From a virus: a stretch of 59,063 nucleotides of DNA. The stretch lies in the IMG/VR virus record IMGVR_UViG_3300020401_000020, positions 1 to 59,063 of that record, one strand, 5' to 3'. The notes under the pieces are model-generated. The model was given only the letters and a program-made list of their open reading frames with translations. It ran no database searches and was not told where the DNA came from. Both the position numbers and the translations under genes were made by a program. Of the stretch, positions 38,922 through 46,821 are shown piece after piece; position 1 is the stretch's first letter; each line of letters begins with the position of its first letter.

Positions 38922-39254
38922 ATGAATAGATACGCTCAGATAGATAAAAACAATATTATTAAAGGTTGGTATGATGATGGTCATTCTTCCATTCCCACAC
39001 CAAATATAAAAGTAACAGAAGAACAATATAAAAATGCTATAGAAAAAGAACACAATCATATAGCTAATGACGGCACTACTAGCAAAGTAGATGTTGAAAT
39101 AACAAAAGAACAAAAGATGTTAGTGGCTCAAAATTATTTATTTGAAACAGATTGGTATGTAATTAGACAAGCTGATTCAGGTAAAGAAATGCCTAGTGAT
39201 ATAAAAACAAAAAGAGCAGAAGCTCGAGAAACTATAAGTAACTTAGAGGAATAA
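38922..39254 (+). CDS. Tail fibre assembly/chaperone-like protein
   Basis: 110 aa from ATG 38922 (MNRYAQIDKNNIIKG). Position right after the fibre and a C-terminus DSGKEMPSDIKTKRAEARET resemble phage tail fibre assembly proteins. Upstream in-frame ATG 38904 lies in the fibre gene and is rejected. Confidence 0.55.
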   Translation: MNRYAQIDKNNIIKGWYDDGHSSIPTPNIKVTEEQYKNAIEKEHNHIANDGTTSKVDVEITKEQKMLVAQNYLFETDWYVIRQADSGKEMPSDIKTKRAEARETISNLEE

Positions 39255-39389
39255 ATGGAAACTTTATTGTGGATAATATTCATAACAGTAATTAGTAAAG
39301 CACTACTAAAAGCTGTAGCTCCCTACAAAAATAAAGCTCTAGACGATAAACTCAAAGAGTATTGGCATAATTTAAGAGATTATTTTTAA
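39255..39389 (+). CDS. Small membrane protein (44 aa)
   Basis: METLLWIIFITVISKALLKA is an N-terminal membrane segment, followed by a charged helix. It begins right after the previous stop and overlaps the next gene by TAATG. Perhaps a lysis accessory protein. Confidence 0.55.
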   Translation: METLLWIIFITVISKALLKAVAPYKNKALDDKLKEYWHNLRDYF

Positions 39390-39598
39390 TGGCTAGAGCG
39401 ACTGTTGCAGAATTAGATAAACGATTAAGTGCTCACGAGGCTGCTTGTGAACAACGTTGGAAAGAAAATTACAGGCGTTTAGAAGCTATTGAAAACGGTA
39501 TTCTTTCTATAAACAAAACAATTAGAAACAGTCTAATATTTACGATTACAGTATTTCTAGGAATTACTGGATTTTTCATTCAACAAAACTTGTTTTAA
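39389..39598 (+). CDS. Small coiled-coil membrane protein, holin-accessory-like
   Basis: 69 aa. Helical, charged N-terminal two thirds (ELDKRLSAHEAACEQRWKEN...) and a C-terminal transmembrane segment (LIFTITVFLGITGFFI). This layout resembles XhlA-type lysis accessory proteins; no direct evidence of that role. Confidence 0.55.
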   Translation: MARATVAELDKRLSAHEAACEQRWKENYRRLEAIENGILSINKTIRNSLIFTITVFLGITGFFIQQNLF

Positions 39599-39612
39599 TA
39601 TAAAATGCTTAA

Positions 39613-41478
39613 ATGGCTATTGTTAAATACGAATTCAAACCCGGAGTCAATAAAGACAATACTAACTACTCAAATGAATTTGGGTGGTTTGATTCTAATT
39701 TAGTCAGATTTAAAAAAGGTCTTCCAGAAAAAATTGGTGGCTGGGCAAAATATATTACAACAGCTTTTCTAGGTAAATGTAGAGCACTGCATCAGTGGGT
39801 TAATTTAAATGGTACTTCTATAATAGGACTTGGTACTACTTTTAAATACTACATAGCTCGAGGAAACGCTTTTGTAGATATAACACCTATAAGAAAGACC
39901 AATACCAACACAATTACTTTTGCTGCCAGTAATGGTTCTTCTACCATAACTGTCACGGATAGTGGTAATCATGACGCACAAGTAAACGATTTTGTTACTT
40001 TTAGTAGTGCAGTTAGTTTAGGTGGAAATATTACAGCAGACGTATTAAATCAAAACTATCAAATAGCTTCGATTACATCTACTACAGTATATACCATAAC
40101 CGCAAAAGACACTTCAGGTAATACAGTAACAGCAAACTCTTCTGACTCAGGAAACGGTGGCTCGGGTACTGATGGAGCATATGAAGTTAATGTAGGTCTA
40201 GACACTACTGTTACTGGAACTGGTTGGAGTACAGATGCTTGGGGGTCTGGTGCATGGGGGTCAAGTTCTCCTTTATCAGCTATTAACCAGTTAAGATTAT
40301 GGACACACGATAACTTTGGAGAAGATTTAATAATAAGCCCTAGAGCTGGAAGCATTTATTACTATGATGAAAGTAATACAGACCAAAGAGCTGTAGAACT
40401 AGCAGGAAAAGCAGGAGCAAACAAAGTACCTACTAAAGCACTTCAAGTTATAGTTTCAGAAAAAGACAGGCACTTAATTGTTTTAGGTGCGGACCCATTA
40501 GACACCACTGGGGCTAGAACAGGAATTATTGACCCAATGTTAGTAGCATTCTCTGACCAAGAAAATGCCTTAGAGTTTGAAGCGTTATCAACTAATACCG
40601 CAGGGTCATTAAGAATATCTTCGGGAGCTGTGATTATTGGTGGCATAAGAGCAAGAGAAGAAACTCTAATATTTACTGACAATGCTATGTTTTCCATGCA
40701 GTTTATCGGTCCACCGTTTACTTTCGGTGTAAATATGATTAACGAGGGTATTGGCTGTATTGGTCCAAAAGCTATGACTAACGTTGCGGGAGGAGTGTAT
40801 TGGATGGACTATACAGGATTTTACTTCTACAACGGTACGGTACAACCCATACAGTGCAGTGTGCAGGACTATGTTTTTGATGATTTTAACTCTGCTGAGC
40901 CGTACAAAACTTTTGCTTTTAGTAATCAAGAGTTTAATGAAGTAGGTTGGTTTTACTGTTCCGAAGGTAGTGCCGAGATAGATAGGTATGTTGTTTATAA
41001 CTATTTTGAAAGAGCATGGGTAGTAGGACAACTAGAAAGACACGCTTGGTTAGACGCTGGAATAAATCAAAAACCTTTAGCTACTGGTACAAATACCAGT
41101 AATTACTTATATGAACATGAAGTAGGAAATGATGATGATGGTTCTGCTATGACTAATGTGTTTATAGAAAGTAGTGATTTTGATATTGCAGATGGTGAAG
41201 AGTTTTCTTTTTTAAGAAGAATTATTCCTGACATAAAATTTACTGGTACTGCAGGTACTGGGCAGGGAGTTAATTATGTTTTAAAAAACAGAGACTTCAA
41301 TGCCAGTTCTTTGACAACATCTGAGACAAAAGCAGTTTTAGATAGCACAACAAAAATAGACGTAAGAGTTAGAGCAAGACAACTAGCATTTAGAATAGAA
41401 GGAGACGATTCAGCAACTGGTGTAGGTTGGCGATTAGGAGCAACACGTTTTGATTTAAATAAAAGTGGTAAAAGGTAA
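39613..41478 (+). CDS. Tail stabilisation/hub protein, P22 gp10-like
   Basis: 621 aa. The opening VKYEFKPGVNKDNTNYSNEF, GWFDSNLVRFKKGLPEKIGG and long beta-rich body with GACWMDYTGFYFYNGTVQ-like WMDYTGFYFYNG element match packaged-DNA stabilisation/tail hub proteins of short-tailed phages. A beta insertion (~100-180) is Ser/Thr/Asn-rich. It closes the adaptor end of the tail. Confidence 0.7.
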   Translation: MAIVKYEFKPGVNKDNTNYSNEFGWFDSNLVRFKKGLPEKIGGWAKYITTAFLGKCRALHQWVNLNGTSIIGLGTTFKYYIARGNAFVDITPIRKTNTNTITFAASNGSSTITVTDSGNHDAQVNDFVTFSSAVSLGGNITADVLNQNYQIASITSTTVYTITAKDTSGNTVTANSSDSGNGGSGTDGAYEVNVGLDTTVTGTGWSTDAWGSGAWGSSSPLSAINQLRLWTHDNFGEDLIISPRAGSIYYYDESNTDQRAVELAGKAGANKVPTKALQVIVSEKDRHLIVLGADPLDTTGARTGIIDPMLVAFSDQENALEFEALSTNTAGSLRISSGAVIIGGIRAREETLIFTDNAMFSMQFIGPPFTFGVNMINEGIGCIGPKAMTNVAGGVYWMDYTGFYFYNGTVQPIQCSVQDYVFDDFNSAEPYKTFAFSNQEFNEVGWFYCSEGSAEIDRYVVYNYFERAWVVGQLERHAWLDAGINQKPLATGTNTSNYLYEHEVGNDDDGSAMTNVFIESSDFDIADGEEFSFLRRIIPDIKFTGTAGTGQGVNYVLKNRDFNASSLTTSETKAVLDSTTKIDVRVRARQLAFRIEGDDSATGVGWRLGATRFDLNKSGKR

Positions 41479-41825
41479 TGTCTAAATTAATAGAAACCAG
41501 ATTACCTATCTGCGGAACTCCCGACGTAGCTCCTTCAGATTTTAATAGATTAGTAAGAGTCTTAGAAATAAATCTTAATAGATTTGACCCAGACGCTACT
41601 TTACAAATTTCAACAGTTACGCGTGATGAAGGTAATTTTGAAGAAGGCTCTATTATTTGGAATACAACCGAAGGTCAACTTCAAGCATATACAGGAAACG
41701 AATGGGTTGGTTTAACACCAGCATCTACTCCAACAAGAGAGTCTACAGGAGGACTACAAGCTACAAGTTCTTTAGGAGAAGTGACAGTAGGAACAAACGG
41801 AAACATAGTTTTTGTGGTAACATGA
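41478..41825 (+). CDS. Hypothetical late protein
   Basis: 115 aa. FEEGSIIWNTTEGQLQAYTG followed by NEWVGLTP is a short beta element common in phage fibre/neck proteins. Overlaps neighbours by one and four bases. Role unknown. Confidence 0.6.
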   Translation: MSKLIETRLPICGTPDVAPSDFNRLVRVLEINLNRFDPDATLQISTVTRDEGNFEEGSIIWNTTEGQLQAYTGNEWVGLTPASTPTRESTGGLQATSSLGEVTVGTNGNIVFVVT

Positions 41826-42298
41826 GTTGGGATAATGACACAAAATTAAGTAAAAACTTTTCTTTAAGAGAGTTTACTAAAAGTCAAACAGCTGCCAGAC
41901 ATGGCATAGATAATTCTGTTTATGATGAAGAAACATTTAAAAATCTACAAAGCCTTTGCGAAGAAGTTGTGCAACCGGTTCGGGACTACTACAACGTTCC
42001 TTTTAGCCCTAATAGCGGTTTTCGCTCTCTCGCTCTTAACAGACTTCTTGGCTCTAAAGATACTAGTCAGCATGTACTAGGTCAGGCAGTAGACATAGAA
42101 GTACCTACTGTAAATAACTTTGAGTTGATGCAGTTTATTTCTAGTAATTTAAACTTTGACCAAGTAATATTAGAATTCTATAACGAAGATGACCCCAAGA
42201 GTGGTTGGGTGCATGTTAGTTATGATAGAGATAAAGACAACAACAGATACCGTGTACTAGCTTATGACGGCAAAAAGTATACGGTGCTACAAGAATAA
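41822..42298 (+). CDS. Endolysin, peptidase M15-like
   Basis: 158 aa from ATG 41822 (ATGA overlap). SGFRSLALNRLLGS then SQHVLGQAVDIEV and GWVHVSY give the M15 zinc-peptidase triad H84, D91, H131. Such enzymes cut peptide cross-links of peptidoglycan. The gene lies just before an MscS-like membrane protein and 1.7 kb before the holin, consistent with lysis. Confidence 0.85.
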   Translation: MSWDNDTKLSKNFSLREFTKSQTAARHGIDNSVYDEETFKNLQSLCEEVVQPVRDYYNVPFSPNSGFRSLALNRLLGSKDTSQHVLGQAVDIEVPTVNNFELMQFISSNLNFDQVILEFYNEDDPKSGWVHVSYDRDKDNNRYRVLAYDGKKYTVLQE

Positions 42299-42726
42299 TG
42301 CCCGAACTAAACTTAGAAAACTATTCAGATTTAATTATAGGACTACTAACACTTTTGGTAGGTCTATCTATTAGAGATTGGGCAACATCTTTTGTAAAAG
42401 GAGCAAGATTTAGATTTGACCCTTCATTTGCAGAAGGCGACAAAGTTATTCTAGATGACCAACAAGCTATGATTATTAAAATAGGTCTAAACACTACTGT
42501 TTTTGGTGTCTATGGAGATGACGGCTACACATGGCGTTTTGTACCAAACGAGCGTATTGCTATGCTAAAATTAGAGAAGATTGTAGACCCAGAGCTACAC
42601 GCAGATACAAAACAAGAAAAGGCACAAAAAATTATTGATGCCATACAAAGTTCAGATATTTCTAGCAATAAGTTAGAAATAGATAAACTAAAAGGATATA
42701 CCAGCGTAAAAGATGAAAAGAAATAA
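42298..42726 (+). CDS. MscS-like minimal membrane protein
   Basis: 142 aa. Residues ~8-35 (GLLTLLVGLSIRDWATSFVKG) look like the pore helix TM3 of MscS channels. They are followed by the beta domain pattern FAEGDKVILDDQQAMIIKIG, TT, and FVPNERI, corresponding to the GD-V...G-V--I---TT...PN element of MscS. TM1 and TM2 are absent and the C-terminus is a short charged tail. Placed between endolysin and holin it may form pores for lysis, or gate osmotic stress. I have no precedent for such a phage protein. Confidence 0.55.
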   Translation: MPELNLENYSDLIIGLLTLLVGLSIRDWATSFVKGARFRFDPSFAEGDKVILDDQQAMIIKIGLNTTVFGVYGDDGYTWRFVPNERIAMLKLEKIVDPELHADTKQEKAQKIIDAIQSSDISSNKLEIDKLKGYTSVKDEKK

Positions 42727-42802
42727 AAAATTAAAAAAACGTTTCCACAAAGGCTGCGGTGCTGTAGCTAGTGGTAAAAGAAAGAAGACTACTTATGCCT
42801 AG
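42713..42802 (+). CDS. Tiny Lys-rich peptide (29 aa)
   Basis: MKRNKKLKKRFHKGCGAVAS followed by GKRKKTTYA; nearly half Lys/Arg. It overlaps the end of the MscS-like gene and the start of the next gene. First of seven adjacent basic genes. Confidence 0.5.
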   Translation: MKRNKKLKKRFHKGCGAVASGKRKKTTYA

Positions 42803-43082
42803 TAAAAGAAAAGGCAAAATGCCACCTAGAAACAAAAAGAACTACCGTTCTACAAAGTCTGGTGCGGGTATGACAAAAGCTGGAGTAAAAGCTTACAGAA
42901 GATTAAATCCCGGTTCTAAATTAAAAACGGCTGTTACAGGTAAAGTTAAAAAAGGTAGTAAAGCTGCTAAAAGAAGAAAGTCATATTGTGCACGTTCTGC
43001 TGGACAAATGAAAAAATTTCCAAAAGCAGCTAAAAATCCTAACTCTAGATTGCGACAAGCACGTAGAAGGTGGAAGTGTTAA
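42795..43082 (+). CDS. Conserved basic virion-associated-type protein
   Basis: 95 aa from ATG 42795; an upstream in-frame ATG at 42771 lies in the preceding gene. SGAGMTKAGVKAYRRLNPGS, KTAVTGKVKKGSKAAKRRKS and YCARSAGQMK form a domain seen in many marine phages. Strongly basic, probably nucleic-acid binding and possibly packaged. Confidence 0.7.
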   Translation: MPSKRKGKMPPRNKKNYRSTKSGAGMTKAGVKAYRRLNPGSKLKTAVTGKVKKGSKAAKRRKSYCARSAGQMKKFPKAAKNPNSRLRQARRRWKC

Positions 43083-43310
43083 ATGGCTAGAAAATTTAAG
43101 AAAGTCCCTAAAACTAAAGGAGGTGTACCTAAAAAGTATGTAAAAGGTGCAAAAAATCCTAAAGCTAGGGAGAAAGAAATAAAAAGAACTGCTAAACTAT
43201 ACAAACAAGGAAAGCTTACTCCAGCAATGATGGATAGGATTTCTAAACTTAGGAGCAAAAGTGGCAACAAAAAAACTAGGAAAAAGAAAACCACCCGCAA
43301 GAAAAAGTAG
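43083..43310 (+). CDS. Basic Lys-rich protein (75 aa)
   Basis: MARKFKKVPKTKGGVPKKYV with a C-terminal KKTRKKKTTRKKK tail. It overlaps the next gene by 50 bases. Histone-like in composition only. Confidence 0.6.
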   Translation: MARKFKKVPKTKGGVPKKYVKGAKNPKAREKEIKRTAKLYKQGKLTPAMMDRISKLRSKSGNKKTRKKKTTRKKK

Positions 43311-43584
43311 TGCTGGTAGCGGTAAAGCCGCAACTATAGCTAAATACTCTAAATCAAGCGGAATATCAAAAAGCACTTTGAGTAAAGTGTACTCTCGTGG
43401 TTTGGGTGCATATTACTCAAGTGGGTCTAGACCTAACACTTCAGCACATGCTTGGGCTGCAGGACGCGTAAGAAGTTTTGCTACAGGCAAGGGCGGAGCT
43501 AGAAAAGCTGATAAAGATTTGTTAGGTGGTAAAAAGAAAACTAAGAAAAAAACTGCACCAACAAAAAGGCGTAGGAGGAAATAG
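43261..43584 (+). CDS. DUF5824-like basic protein, GTG start
   Basis: 107 aa; GTG 43261 follows TTAGGAGCAAAA. The core GLGAYYSSGSRPNTSAHAWA with following AGRVRSFATGKGGARKAD matches a small phage domain I know as DUF5824, here with a Lys/Arg tail KKKTAPTKRRRRK. The last Arg codons contain CGTAGGAGG, which doubles as the ribosome site of the next gene. Confidence 0.65.
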   Translation: MATKKLGKRKPPARKSSAGSGKAATIAKYSKSSGISKSTLSKVYSRGLGAYYSSGSRPNTSAHAWAAGRVRSFATGKGGARKADKDLLGGKKKTKKKTAPTKRRRRK

Positions 43585-43585
43585 C

Positions 43586-43771
43586 ATGGGTAGAGGACTC
43601 TATTACAACATCAATAAAAAACGTAAAGAAGGTAGGAAAATGCGTAAGAAAGGAGCTAAAGGTGCACCTAAAGCTTCTGACTTTAAAAAAGCAGCCAAGA
43701 CTGCTAGAAAACCTATGAAGAAAACTGCCCCAACAAAAAGAAGACGTAGGAGGTCTTATGCCAAAAAGTAA
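43586..43771 (+). CDS. Basic protein (61 aa) sharing KKTAPTKRRRR motif
   Basis: Start at ATG 43586 after GGAGGAAATAGC; an upstream in-frame ATG lies in the previous gene. The tail KKTAPTKRRRRRSYAKK repeats that of the preceding gene, pointing to duplication of a basic tail. Again the Arg codons CGTAGGAGG form the ribosome site of the following gene. Confidence 0.6.
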   Translation: MGRGLYYNINKKRKEGRKMRKKGAKGAPKASDFKKAAKTARKPMKKTAPTKRRRRRSYAKK

Positions 43772-43892
43772 ATACTCAGCAAAACAAAAGAAGTTAGCTA
43801 GAGTCGCACCACCAAGAGATAAGATTACTGGTGCTGATTTTAAAAAACTTAGAAAAAAGAAAAAGAAACCTACTAAGAGGAAAAAGAAATGA
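43758..43892 (+). CDS. Lys-rich peptide (44 aa)
   Basis: MPKSKYSAKQKKLARVAPPR then DKITGADFKKLRKKKKKPTK and RKKK. About half basic. ATG lies in the tail of the preceding gene; the stop overlaps the next start (ATGA). Confidence 0.6.
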   Translation: MPKSKYSAKQKKLARVAPPRDKITGADFKKLRKKKKKPTKRKKK

Positions 43893-44035
43893 AAGTAGCA
43901 GCACCAAAAGGCTACCACTGGATGAAGTCTGGTAAGTCCTACAAACTTATGAAAGACCCCAAAGGTGGCTACAAAGCACATAAAGGTTCAAGTAAATCTG
44001 CAAACTTTGCAGTTCAGAAGGTACATAAAAAATGA
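43889..44035 (+). CDS. Basic peptide (48 aa)
   Basis: MKVAAPKGYHWMKSGKSYKL, continuing GGYKAHKGSSKSANFAVQKV. This pattern occurs as a small protein in other marine phage genomes. ATGA overlaps on both sides tie it to the neighbours. Confidence 0.6.
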   Translation: MKVAAPKGYHWMKSGKSYKLMKDPKGGYKAHKGSSKSANFAVQKVHKK

Positions 44036-44454
44036 TAGATAAATTTTTTAAACCAATTAGCGATTTAATAGGCAAAGCCATACCTGATAAAAATAAACGT
44101 ATGGAACTTGAAGCTAGTATTAAGTCTCAAATGATTGACTTACAAAAAGCACAAGCAGACATAAATTTAGAACAGGCTAAACATCCCAGTCTTTTCGTTT
44201 CGGGAAGCCGCCCCGCAATCTTGTGGATTTGTGCATTGTCCCTTTTTTACCAATTCTTCTTAGCTCCTATGTTGAACTGGATAGTAGTTATATCAGGAAC
44301 ATCTATCCAACCACCAGTATTAAATACTGAAGGACTAATGACCTTAACACTTTCACTTTTAGGACTAGGTTCAATGCGTAGTTTTGAGAAATTCAAAGGC
44401 GTAGCTAGAAGTAATATGCGAGAAGAAAACGTAAAAGATTCTTTTAAACCATAG
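44032..44454 (+). CDS. Holin, GTA-type 3-TM family
   Basis: 140 aa. A charged N-terminal helix is followed by SRPAILWICALSLFYQFFLA, a second hydrophobic segment (MLNWIVVISG) and LMTLTLSLLGLGSMRSFEKF then KG. The RPxxLW...LLGLGxxRSFEKxKG pattern defines the GTA_holin_3TM family. It makes holes for endolysin release. Confidence 0.85.
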   Translation: MIDKFFKPISDLIGKAIPDKNKRMELEASIKSQMIDLQKAQADINLEQAKHPSLFVSGSRPAILWICALSLFYQFFLAPMLNWIVVISGTSIQPPVLNTEGLMTLTLSLLGLGSMRSFEKFKGVARSNMREENVKDSFKP

Positions 44455-44481
44455 CTTTAAAGGTTAAAATCGACAGATACA

Positions 44482-45852
44482 ATGAACAGAATAGACTATT
44501 CAAATTCAGGCTTAGCTGCTTTAGGTAGAAACGAAGATAGCTTTCTTGCCCACGTCGCTCCCGGCGAAATGGTCGTACCCCCTGTTATATCTGACAAAAC
44601 TAAAAGAAGAATAGATACAGAACTACGTTATGCTGGATTAGACCCACGTAACTATCATGTTGGCGAATACATGACAATCAATCCCATAACAGGTATGCCA
44701 GAGTTTGGGTTCTTAAGTAAAGTATTTAAGGGAGTAAAAAAAGTTGCAACAGCTCCTTTTAAAGTTACTAAAAAAATTGTAAAAAGTGATTTATTTAAAA
44801 AGTTAGCTCCGATTGCAGCTAACTTTATACCTATCCCCGGAGTAGGACCTCTTGCAGCTATGGCGATAAGAGGAGCCATTGGTGGTGTCGCAGGGGGCGG
44901 TGGCATAAAAGGGGGTCTGTTAGGTGCTGCTATGGCAGCAGCTGGTGGTGCAGCAGCTGGATTAAAACCCGGCATGGCTCCAGCGTTAGCAGCAGGGACA
45001 AAAATTACTCCCGCTAATTACTTTAAGGCAACTGCATTTGGTAGCAATCCATTTACAAAAATAAAAGATGCTTTTACTTCTATGAGAGGCGGAGGTCTTG
45101 GAGGCTTCATGGGTGGTATGAAAGATTTAAGAGCAGGGTTATCAGGACTAGGAATTGGTGGACAACAAGGAGGTCTGCCTTCTATGGTACAAGCAAGTAT
45201 GCCTTCTATGATGCAAACGTCTTATGGCGGTGGTAATCCTATGTTAATGCAAACTTCATTAGCAGATTTTAAAGTAAGAGAAATGAACAAACTTATAGAA
45301 CAAGGAATGGACCCTAACACAGCAGCTGCAATGGCAGACCAATTAACAGGAATGGACAGGTTTAATTATGGTATGGATAGATTTAAACAGTTTGGGCAAG
45401 GATTAGGTGGTATTTTAGATAGCGTGTATCAAGGCATACGTTTGAAAAATTTATTAAAACAAAGAAAGACAGATAAATCCCCTGCAGAATTAGTACCAAC
45501 TGGATTAAAAGGTTTTGATACCTATTCTAACGTTGGGGACTTTGGTATAGGCAACCTAAGTCCTATGTTAGTTGAAGGGGCAAAATATGTTAATCAAAGT
45601 CCTGATATGGCAGGAAAAGGCAACAAAGTAATAACCGCTGAATATGGCGGCATGGTAGATAAATACATGGGTGGTGGCATAATTGACCAATACCAGCATG
45701 GCGGCATTTATGATGAAGATGACGGACCGGGTGACATAGCACCTGCTATGCTAGAACCGGGTGAGTTTGTGCTTACTCGTGATGCAGTAAAAGGAGCAGG
45801 TGGACCTGAAGTTTTATATCCACTAATGGCACAACTAGAGAGTAGAGCATAA
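44482..45852 (+). CDS. Internal virion/ejection-type protein
   Basis: 456 aa. AHVAPGEMVVPPVIS near the N-terminus and LEPGEFVLTRDAVKGAGG near the C-terminus are paired motifs typical of marine phage internal proteins. A Gly/Ala-rich, membrane-like middle (~110-200) suggests insertion in the cell envelope during ejection. Confidence 0.65.
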   Translation: MNRIDYSNSGLAALGRNEDSFLAHVAPGEMVVPPVISDKTKRRIDTELRYAGLDPRNYHVGEYMTINPITGMPEFGFLSKVFKGVKKVATAPFKVTKKIVKSDLFKKLAPIAANFIPIPGVGPLAAMAIRGAIGGVAGGGGIKGGLLGAAMAAAGGAAAGLKPGMAPALAAGTKITPANYFKATAFGSNPFTKIKDAFTSMRGGGLGGFMGGMKDLRAGLSGLGIGGQQGGLPSMVQASMPSMMQTSYGGGNPMLMQTSLADFKVREMNKLIEQGMDPNTAAAMADQLTGMDRFNYGMDRFKQFGQGLGGILDSVYQGIRLKNLLKQRKTDKSPAELVPTGLKGFDTYSNVGDFGIGNLSPMLVEGAKYVNQSPDMAGKGNKVITAEYGGMVDKYMGGGIIDQYQHGGIYDEDDGPGDIAPAMLEPGEFVLTRDAVKGAGGPEVLYPLMAQLESRA

Positions 45853-46820
45853 TGGCAGCATACCTTGACCCAGTAACCAGAGTAGTACAAGAAGACCCGT
45901 TAGCACGGGATTTAAGAACTGATTTTTTAGCTAGTGCTAGAGAACTAGCAGGTACACGAAGACCTGTTGCACAACTAGGTATAGCTGGAATAGACCCATT
46001 ACAGCAACAAGCAATAGACTTGACTGGTGGTTTAGGTGATTTTAGAAACTACTTAACTAGTGCACAAGACATGTTTAGTCCAACTGCTTTTCAACAGTTT
46101 CAAAACCCTTACGAAGATGCAGTAGTGCAAAGAACTATTTCAGATGCTATGGACGCAGATGCTATGAGAAACATAGCAGACAGAGCTAGACAGGTTTCTT
46201 CTGGAGCATTTGGTAGTGAACGTGGACGTTTGATGGAAGGCGAAAGAACTAGACAGTTTGCTAGAGGTCTTGGTGAATCATTAGCAGGTATTAGGTCTAG
46301 AGGTTTTAATCAAGCTAATTTACTTGCTCAACAAGCAGGTACTAATTTCTTAAATATAGGTAATCAACTGCAAAGACAACAGTTAGCACAATTAGGTAGT
46401 TTGCAAGGACTAGGTAATTTAAGAAGAGGTATTGAGCAACAAAGACAAGCAAGTATTTTTGATGCAGCAAACAGAGCATCTTTAGAACCACAACAAAGAC
46501 TAACAAGCTATGGAAACATGTTGGCTGCTCTTATGCCTAAAAACGTATCTACTACACAATACCAAACAGGAGCAGGTCCATCAGCGGCAGAAGGTATTTT
46601 ACAAATGAGCTCTGGTATGGGTCCAAGATTGTTTGGAGCACAGCAAGGTGGCTTTGGACAAACTCTTAGTAATCTTACATCAGGTATAGGAAGTATATTT
46701 AATATGTTCAATCCCGGAAGAACGCCAATAGTCCCGCAGACAGGCGGTGGGTATACTCCTCAAACAGTCCCAGAGTATTCTCCACCTGCAGTCAATAACA
46801 CACCAATGGTAATGGCATAA
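45852..46820 (+). CDS. Internal virion protein, helical
   Basis: 322 aa. FQQFQNPYEDAVVQRTISDA followed by SSGAFGSERGRLMEG is a recurrent signature of virion proteins in marine phages. Gln/Arg/Ala-rich helices and a Pro/Gly-rich tail. Overlaps its neighbours by one base or two. Confidence 0.65.
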   Translation: MAAYLDPVTRVVQEDPLARDLRTDFLASARELAGTRRPVAQLGIAGIDPLQQQAIDLTGGLGDFRNYLTSAQDMFSPTAFQQFQNPYEDAVVQRTISDAMDADAMRNIADRARQVSSGAFGSERGRLMEGERTRQFARGLGESLAGIRSRGFNQANLLAQQAGTNFLNIGNQLQRQQLAQLGSLQGLGNLRRGIEQQRQASIFDAANRASLEPQQRLTSYGNMLAALMPKNVSTTQYQTGAGPSAAEGILQMSSGMGPRLFGAQQGGFGQTLSNLTSGIGSIFNMFNPGRTPIVPQTGGGYTPQTVPEYSPPAVNNTPMVMA

Positions 46821-46821
46821 C

